Positions 23,132 through 27,795 of a DNA stretch of 27,795 bases are shown here, one piece after another. The notes under the pieces were generated by a model. It saw nothing but the letters and a program-made list of their open reading frames with translations. It had not been told where the DNA came from and made no database searches. Position 1 is the stretch's first letter. The number at the start of each line of letters is the position of its first letter. Source of the DNA: JAKOWB01 sp038363005 (lineage in GTDB: Bacteria; Pseudomonadota; Alphaproteobacteria; Kiloniellales; JACOMY01). The DNA lies in NCBI GenBank assembly GCA_038363005.1, contig JBBQBI010000037.1:1-27795 (forward strand). The letters are read 5' to 3'. The translations under genes and the position numbers were made by a program.

Positions 23132-26100
23132 CGGAGTTGTGCCAGCTGACCCAGTCATTGGCGCCGCCGCCACCGACCATGCGGTCGGCCCCGGCGCCAC
23201 CGATCAGGGTGTCGTCGTCCTGGCCGCCGTTCAGCGTGTCGTCGCCGCCCAGGCCCAGCAGCGTGTCGAAGCCGGTGCCGCCAAGCAGGAAGTTGCCGTT
23301 GCCGTCGCCGGTGATGGTGTCGTTGAACTGACTGCCGGCGATGTTCTCCACCTGGGTGATGAAGTCGCCCTCGGCGGTACCACCCTTCTCGGTCAGATTA
23401 TCGATGAGGTCGACCGTCACCCCGGCGTCGGAGGTCTGGTAGTCGAGGGTATCCGTGCCCGCGCCGCCGATCAGCGAGTCGGCACCGGTGTCGCCCAGCA
23501 GCGTGTCCGAACCGCCGTTGCCGTACAGCGAGTTGACGCCGCTGTTGCCACCCAGCGTGTCGCTGAAGACCGAGCCCAGGACATGCTCCATCTGGGTGAA
23601 CCAGTCGCCGTTGGCGTGGCCGCCGGCTGCGGCGCCGGTCTTGAGGTTGATGTAGACCGCGGCGTCGGAGTTCAGATAGTTCAACGCGTCCTGGCCAGTA
23701 CCGCCGACCAGGCTGTCGGCGCCGCCCAGGCCTTCCAGCGTGTCGTTGCCGTCGCCGCCGGCAAGCGTGTTCGCCACAGCGTCGCTGCCGCGGATGATAT
23801 CGTTGTAGGAAGAGCCGACCGCGTTCTCCATGGCGGTCAGCACATCGTCGGCATCGATGATCGCCAGGGCGTGCGCCACGCCGGCGGTGAGGTCGATCGA
23901 CACCGCACTGCCGAACTTGCTGTAGTCGGCGGTGTCGATGCCGCCGCCACCCTGCAGGATGTCCGCCCCCAGACCGCCGGCCAGAATGTCATCGCCGGCC
24001 GCGCCCTGCAGCACGTTGTCGGAGGCATTGCCAGCGAGATAGTCGTTCAGGTTCGAGCCAAGGATGCGCTCGATCCCGGCCAGCACGTCCCCTTGCGCCT
24101 CGCCGCCGGACTGTGGCGTGGCAAGGCTAAGGTCGACGGTGACACCGGCGGTCGACGTGGCATAGCTGATGCGGTCGGTGCCGCTGCCGCCATAGAGCGT
24201 GTCGGCGCCGCTGCCACCGACCAGGAAGTCATCACCTGAGTTGCCGATCAAGGTGTTGATGGTGTCGTTCTGCTGCGCCACCAGGGTGTCGGCACCACTG
24301 GTGCCGATCAGGTTCTCGATGCCGGTCAGCACGTCGCCGGCGGCGTCACCGCCGCTCTCGGCCAGGTTGTCGCTCAAGTTGACGTTGACCGCGGCGGCCG
24401 AGGCCGAATAGTCCGCCGTGTCCAGGCCGGAGCCGCCGTTCAGGTAGTCGGCGCCGCCGAGGCCCGCCAAGAGGTCCGCGCCGCTGTTGCCGACCAGCGA
24501 ATTGTCGGTCGCCGAACCGGTCAGGCGGTCGGCGCCGAAGCCACCATAGATATGCTCGAAGCCGGTCAGGCTGTCGCCCTGGGCCTCACCACCCAACTCC
24601 GTGGCGGCGTCGGACAGATTGACGGTAACGGCGGCGACCGAGGTGAGGTAACTTACCCAATCCTGCCCCGCGCCGCCGTCCAGCGAGTCGGCGCCAGTAC
24701 CGCCGGACAGCGTGTCGTCGCCCTCCTCGCCAAAGATCAGGTCGTTGCCGTCGTTGCCCGACAGCGTGTCGTTGCCGCCGGAGGAGCCGAAACGCAGCGT
24801 CCGGTAGTAGATATCGTGATTGGCACTGCCGGCCTGCTGACCCGACCAGGTGATTACCACGGTGCCGCGGTCGATCTCGTCGGCATGGACCTGCTGCTGG
24901 TCGCCCAGCGTGGTGCTGTTGACGACGAACTCGCCGCCGATCTCATTGCCCTGATCATCGAAACGCTGACCGACGATGGCCAGCCCACTACCGTCTTTCG
25001 CCAGGCTCTGCCAGAGCAGCACGAAGCCGCCGCCGGAGAGTGCCACAACGGTCGGCTGCTCCTGGGTCGAGCTGGTCGTGGTGTTGCCACGCAGCTCGCC
25101 GGTGACGGCCGTGCCATTGTTGTCGTAGACACGGAAGAACACGCCCGCGTTATCGACCTCGCCAATCTGCTCGCCGTTGCCTTGCCAGGTCACCACGAAG
25201 CCGCCCGCCGCCAGCGCAGCGGCCACGCCGCCGAGCTGAATCCCCGCCGTCGTCACATTCGCCCGTGTGTCGTTGATGCCCAGCGGCAGCGGGCGCCCGC
25301 CGGTACCGCCATCGGGATCGACCAGCCGGAAGTAGATGGAAGTGTCGCCAACCAGCCCGGTCGGGGTGTCGGTCCAGCTCACCAGCATGTTGCCGTTCGA
25401 CAGCAGCGTGGTGGAGGGCAGCGCCTGGTCGCCCAGGGTCGCGACATTGACCCGGGTGAAGCCGCCGATGCTGACCGGCACCATCGAGCCGAGGCCGTTA
25501 AAGGTGAAGCGCTCGGTGTAGATTCCCCAGAAGTCCTGCGAGGTATCGCCGGTGTCGCGATTGAGGTCCTGCCAGGTCACCACCCAGGTGCCATCCGCCA
25601 GGGGTATGATCGCGGGCTGGGATTCCGGGTAGTCGTTGACCTGCGAGATCTGGATCGTCGAGCCGAGCTGCGTTCCGCTGGCGTCGTAGCGCGCCATGTA
25701 GGCGGAGTGGATGTTGTTTATGTCGGCGGTATCTTCACTGTACCAGACGACGACGAACTGGCCGGCATTGGGGCCCTCAAGGGCCGTCATCTCGACCTCG
25801 CCCTTGATGCGACCGGGATGCGCGAGATCGATTTCGATCTGTCCGCCAGCTGGCGTGCCATTGGCACTGTAGCGCTGCATCATGACCCGGGTACCCGCGG
25901 CGGCATCGTCGTGGGTCCAGGAGATAGCGAAGCCGCCGTTGCCGTCGGACAGGCGGGTCACGAAAGGATCGGATTCGTCGACCGTGGCGGTTGTCGTGTG
26001 GGCCAGCGTTTCGACGCCGTCGAACTGCACCGCAAGGCCGCCGCCATAGATGTGATCGATGCCGCTGCCGCCCTCGACCAGGTCATCGCCGTGGCCACCG

Positions 26101-26489
26101 AACAGATAGTCGTCATTGTCGCCGCCATAGAGTGAATCGCGTGCCGAGGCACCGAAGAGCGTGTCATTGCCGGCAGCGCCGAAGACCTGATCGCTGCCAT
26201 CCAGGGCGTCGACCGAATCGACGCCGGCGGTGCCGTTGTAGATATCGGCGAAGCTGGTCAGGGTGGTGACCAGGTTGCTCGGTTCGCCGAACGCCGAGCT
26301 GCTCCCGCTGGCAATGCTGGACTGCGCCAACCGGGCCGTCGGCACATCCGCGCCGCTGCCGCTGCTCACCTGATGGTGGCCGAAACGCTGGCTGCCCCAA
26401 GCAAGGTCATCCACGCCGGTGCCGCCGATTAGCGTTCCCAGGAGGCCTCGTATGCCTTGCAGCAAGCCGTGCTTGTTAACTCTGGGCAT
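22134..26489 (-). CDS. Large RTX (hemolysin-type) calcium-binding repeat protein, probably type I secreted
   Basis: A 1451-aa repeat protein without a Sec signal, rich in Asp, Gly and Asn. About residues 90-150 hold a first block of GGxGxD nonapeptide repeats (GAAGNDTLFGASARDSLYGG). About 155-565 is a beta-repeat region of the DGGFVVTW type (SDGNGGFAISW, SNGNMLVSW, AAGGFVVTWQG, SGGGFVLLWQS). From about 570 onward, RTX blocks alternate with seven copies of a unit of the form DxxxYxxSxAxVxVxL followed by GDxLTxxExxxG. RTX nonapeptides fold as Ca2+ beta-rolls outside the cell, and the Gly/Asp-poor C-terminus (VWSAEWDAGSQTFTAFTKVV) is the expected type I secretion signal. No catalytic domain is visible; surface, adhesion or biofilm roles are plausible. 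GGGGGAGGGG precedes the ATG at 26489. No T1SS transporter genes are in the window. Confidence 0.88.
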   Translation of the reverse strand: MPRVNKHGLLQGIRGLLGTLIGGTGVDDLAWGSQRFGHHQVSSGSGADVPTARLAQSSIASGSSSAFGEPSNLVTTLTSFADIYNGTAGVDSVDALDGSDQVFGAAGNDTLFGASARDSLYGGDNDDYLFGGHGDDLVEGGSGIDHIYGGGLAVQFDGVETLAHTTTATVDESDPFVTRLSDGNGGFAISWTHDDAAAGTRVMMQRYSANGTPAGGQIEIDLAHPGRIKGEVEMTALEGPNAGQFVVVWYSEDTADINNIHSAYMARYDASGTQLGSTIQISQVNDYPESQPAIIPLADGTWVVTWQDLNRDTGDTSQDFWGIYTERFTFNGLGSMVPVSIGGFTRVNVATLGDQALPSTTLLSNGNMLVSWTDTPTGLVGDTSIYFRLVDPDGGTGGRPLPLGINDTRANVTTAGIQLGGVAAALAAGGFVVTWQGNGEQIGEVDNAGVFFRVYDNNGTAVTGELRGNTTTSSTQEQPTVVALSGGGFVLLWQSLAKDGSGLAIVGQRFDDQGNEIGGEFVVNSTTLGDQQQVHADEIDRGTVVITWSGQQAGSANHDIYYRTLRFGSSGGNDTLSGNDGNDLIFGEEGDDTLSGGTGADSLDGGAGQDWVSYLTSVAAVTVNLSDAATELGGEAQGDSLTGFEHIYGGFGADRLTGSATDNSLVGNSGADLLAGLGGADYLNGGSGLDTADYSASAAAVNVNLSDNLAESGGDAAGDVLTGIENLIGTSGADTLVAQQNDTINTLIGNSGDDFLVGGSGADTLYGGSGTDRISYATSTAGVTVDLSLATPQSGGEAQGDVLAGIERILGSNLNDYLAGNASDNVLQGAAGDDILAGGLGADILQGGGGIDTADYSKFGSAVSIDLTAGVAHALAIIDADDVLTAMENAVGSSYNDIIRGSDAVANTLAGGDGNDTLEGLGGADSLVGGTGQDALNYLNSDAAVYINLKTGAAAGGHANGDWFTQMEHVLGSVFSDTLGGNSGVNSLYGNGGSDTLLGDTGADSLIGGAGTDTLDYQTSDAGVTVDLIDNLTEKGGTAEGDFITQVENIAGSQFNDTITGDGNGNFLLGGTGFDTLLGLGGDDTLNGGQDDDTLIGGAGADRMVGGGGANDWVSWHNSGVGVTLNMTDGNGYGGDGQGDVVTQVEHLRGSSGNDVLTGRGEEFNTLRGGTGSDSLHGGTGADALFGENGDDVIFYDAADSAIMGAAGRDTLVATSGADAVQMNAAAFHAGGSFAAFEMFNLGDGNDYYLGSSTAADFNLVLGAGVTVFGATGNDYIAMRGNNATQGNNDYVSGGVGNDFIWGGGGNDTLFGGGNEDAMYGGFGNDTFYGGAGYDVAYIGRNEGNDVIVDSEGLVLFWGNDALEQGPVYDGVDPSEINIVYGLTDVTITFDTGGTVSFAKGAVQTLNLFDYANNDAGNSSTPPPQYVRDVWSAEWDAGSQTFTAFTKVVDG

Positions 26490-26797
26490 GACGCCCCTCC
26501 CCCGCCGCTAGGGCACGTGCCGCGGAAGCCATCCGCGGAACGCAGGTATCGCGGCCTATTGTTAGGGGATACAGTAATAGTCAGCAAATGAAAAACGCCT
26601 TATCTTTCAATTACATAGTATATTACTCCGTATTTTTGAATAACATTTCAATCACTCACTGAATAACTGGTAATGCTTTATTCGACACATTTGCCTGATA
26701 CCGCAAGATACTGTGAGCTCAAGGAACCGCCGCCCAGACCTAGCGCTGCCGCTAGCAGCCTCACGCAGGACCGATGCAAGGGGTTATGTGCGACCAC
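26490..26797. other. AT-rich intergenic region between the RTX genes (308 bp, no gene)
   Basis: No coding sequence is seen. From about 26555 to 26715 the sequence is strikingly AT-rich, with runs such as TTACATAGTATATTACTCCG and GTATTTTTGAATAACATTTC, unlike the GC-rich flanks. This region should hold the promoter of the 22134-26489 gene. Minus-strand TTGAAA and TAATAT elements occur, but with non-ideal spacing, so no single promoter is called. A short hairpin CTAGCG-CTGC-CGCTAG (26740-26755) lies 43 bp past the stop of the second RTX gene, without a T-run. A silencer-type nucleoid protein or IHF could bind here. Confidence 0.7.
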
Positions 26798-27795
26798 CTA
26801 GCCGTCGACCACCTTGGTAAAGGCAGTGAAGGTCTGGCTGCCGGCATCCCACTCGGCCGACCAGATGTCGCGCACGTACTGCGGCGGCGGTGTGGAGCTG
26901 TTGCCGGCGTCGTTGTTGGCATAGTCGAAGAGGTTGAGGGTCTGCACCGCGCCCTTGGCAAAGGTGACCGTGCCGCCGGTGTCGAAGGTGATGGTGACGT
27001 TGCCGCCGCCGTAGGCGATGTTGATCTCGCTGGGGTCGACGCCGTCGTAGACCGGGCCCTGCTCCAGCGCGTCATTGCCCCAGAACAGCACCAGGCCTTC
27101 GCTGTCGACGATCACGTCGTTGCCTTCGTTGCGGCCGATGTAGGCGACGTCGTAGCCGGCGCCGCCGTAGAAGGTGTCGTTGCCGAAGCCGCCATAGATG
27201 GCGTCGTCGTTGCCGCCACCGAACAGCGTGTCGTTGCCGCCGCCACCCCAGATGAAGTCGTTGCCGACGCCGCCGGAGATGTAGTCGTTGTTGCCCTGGG
27301 TGGCGTTGTTGCCGCGCATCGCGATGTAGTCGTTGCCGGTGGCGCCGAACACCGTCACGCCGGCACCCAGGACCAGGTTGAAGTCGGCTGCCGTGCTGGA
27401 GCCCAGGTAGTAGTCGTTGCCGTCGCCCAGGTTGAACAGCTCGAAGGCGGCGAAGCTGCCGCCGGCGTGGAAGGCGGCGGCGTTCATCTGCACCGCGTCG
27501 GCGCCGCTGGTGGCGACCAGGGTGTCGCGCCCGGCGGCGCCCATGATGGCGCTGTCGGCGGCGTCATAGAAGATCACGTCGTCGCCATTCTCGCCGAACA
27601 GCGCGTCGGCGCCGGTGCCGCCGTGCAGTGAGTCGTTGCCAGTACCGCCGCGCAACGAGTTGAACTCCTCGCCCCGCCCGGTCAGCACGTCGTTGCCGCT
27701 GGAGCCGCGCAGATGCTCCACCTGGGTGACCACGTCGCCCTGGCCGTCGCCGCCGTAACCGTTGCCGTCGGTCATGTTCAAGGTCACGCCAACGC
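26798..27795 (-). CDS. Second RTX calcium-binding protein, C-terminal part only (truncated by window edge)
   Basis: 332 codons of the 3' end of a gene entering from the right, in an open frame to the edge. It covers the last of the repeated DxxxYxx / GDVVTQVEHLRG units, several GGxGNDxL nonapeptides (GGVGNDFIWGGGGNDTLFGG) and the same presumptive type I secretion signal as the first RTX protein. Against the C-terminus of that protein only about a dozen residues differ (for example YGGGNVTITF versus YGLTDVTITF), without indels. The intact size and N-terminal domains are unknown. It is oriented in tandem with the first gene and separated from it by 308 bp. Confidence 0.9.
   Translation of the reverse strand, partial: VGVTLNMTDGNGYGGDGQGDVVTQVEHLRGSSGNDVLTGRGEEFNSLRGGTGNDSLHGGTGADALFGENGDDVIFYDAADSAIMGAAGRDTLVATSGADAVQMNAAAFHAGGSFAAFELFNLGDGNDYYLGSSTAADFNLVLGAGVTVFGATGNDYIAMRGNNATQGNNDYISGGVGNDFIWGGGGNDTLFGGGNDDAIYGGFGNDTFYGGAGYDVAYIGRNEGNDVIVDSEGLVLFWGNDALEQGPVYDGVDPSEINIAYGGGNVTITFDTGGTVTFAKGAVQTLNLFDYANNDAGNSSTPPPQYVRDIWSAEWDAGSQTFTAFTKVVDG
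26798..27795 (-). repeat. Long direct repeat, copy 2 (3' end of second RTX gene)
   Basis: Partner of 22134-23131; collinear and nearly identical up to the window edge. The repeat probably continues outside the window. Confidence 0.9.

Noticed and set aside
23049..26135. Plus-strand open frames (396 and 527 codons) opposite the RTX gene, and many Val/Ala-rich frames there
   Set aside because: They are reverse images of the Gly/Asp/Asn RTX repeats; repetitive coding DNA generates long antisense frames.
22134..26489. Regular short repeats in this region as a possible CRISPR array
   Set aside because: The periodicity is the 27-bp coding period of RTX nonapeptides in one continuous open frame, without conserved repeats separated by unique spacers.

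Overview
The window looks like chromosomal DNA from a high-GC alphaproteobacterium. A Rhodospirillales-type lineage is my guess; no 16S gene is present to settle it. The evidence is strongly GC-rich codon use, the tuf / tRNA-Gly / tRNA-Tyr / rlmB block at the left end, and a long-form (369 aa) dCTP deaminase of the type I associate with alphaproteobacteria. The left edge cuts tuf and the right edge cuts an RTX-type gene.

Layout. 1-1837: tuf 5' end, tRNA-Gly(TCC) and tRNA-Tyr(GTA) on the minus strand, with a divergent rRNA methyltransferase gene rlmB. 1865-4970: an uncharacterised minus-strand gene, then a divergent, translationally coupled pair: a large protein with a C-terminal cobalamin-binding domain and a ProC-like NAD(P) oxidoreductase. 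5051-6497: two EF-hand calcium-binding proteins flanking a minus-strand GNAT acetyltransferase.

6513-22129 is dominated by polyamine and amino-acid nitrogen metabolism. It holds a PuuR-like XRE/cupin regulator divergent from a beta-alanine:pyruvate aminotransferase, yciB, alanine dehydrogenase, puuB divergent from puuA, a putrescine:pyruvate aminotransferase (spuC-like) and N-carbamoylputrescine amidase (aguB). AguB makes putrescine. PuuA/PuuB and SpuC are two parallel ways to degrade it. Both transaminases load amino groups onto pyruvate, and alanine dehydrogenase can regenerate pyruvate and release ammonium. Also in this stretch are an overlapping PIG-L deacetylase / STAS pair, the dCTP deaminase, and a redoxin-2OG oxygenase fusion.

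17324-19974, between spuC and aguB, is a two-gene insertion that does not fit the metabolic theme. A 108-aa protein that reads as a MoaD/ThiS/ubiquitin-like beta-grasp protein is followed after 5 bp by a 757-aa DUF4132 (MolR/YehI-type) protein. A perfect 16-bp inverted repeat sits directly over the likely ribosome-binding site of the first gene. This is my best candidate for an undescribed system.

22134-27795 holds two tandem minus-strand genes for very large, probably type I-secreted, RTX calcium-binding repeat proteins. Their last ~330 residues are nearly identical. A conspicuously AT-rich 308-bp spacer separates them. No transposase, integrase or CRISPR array was seen.
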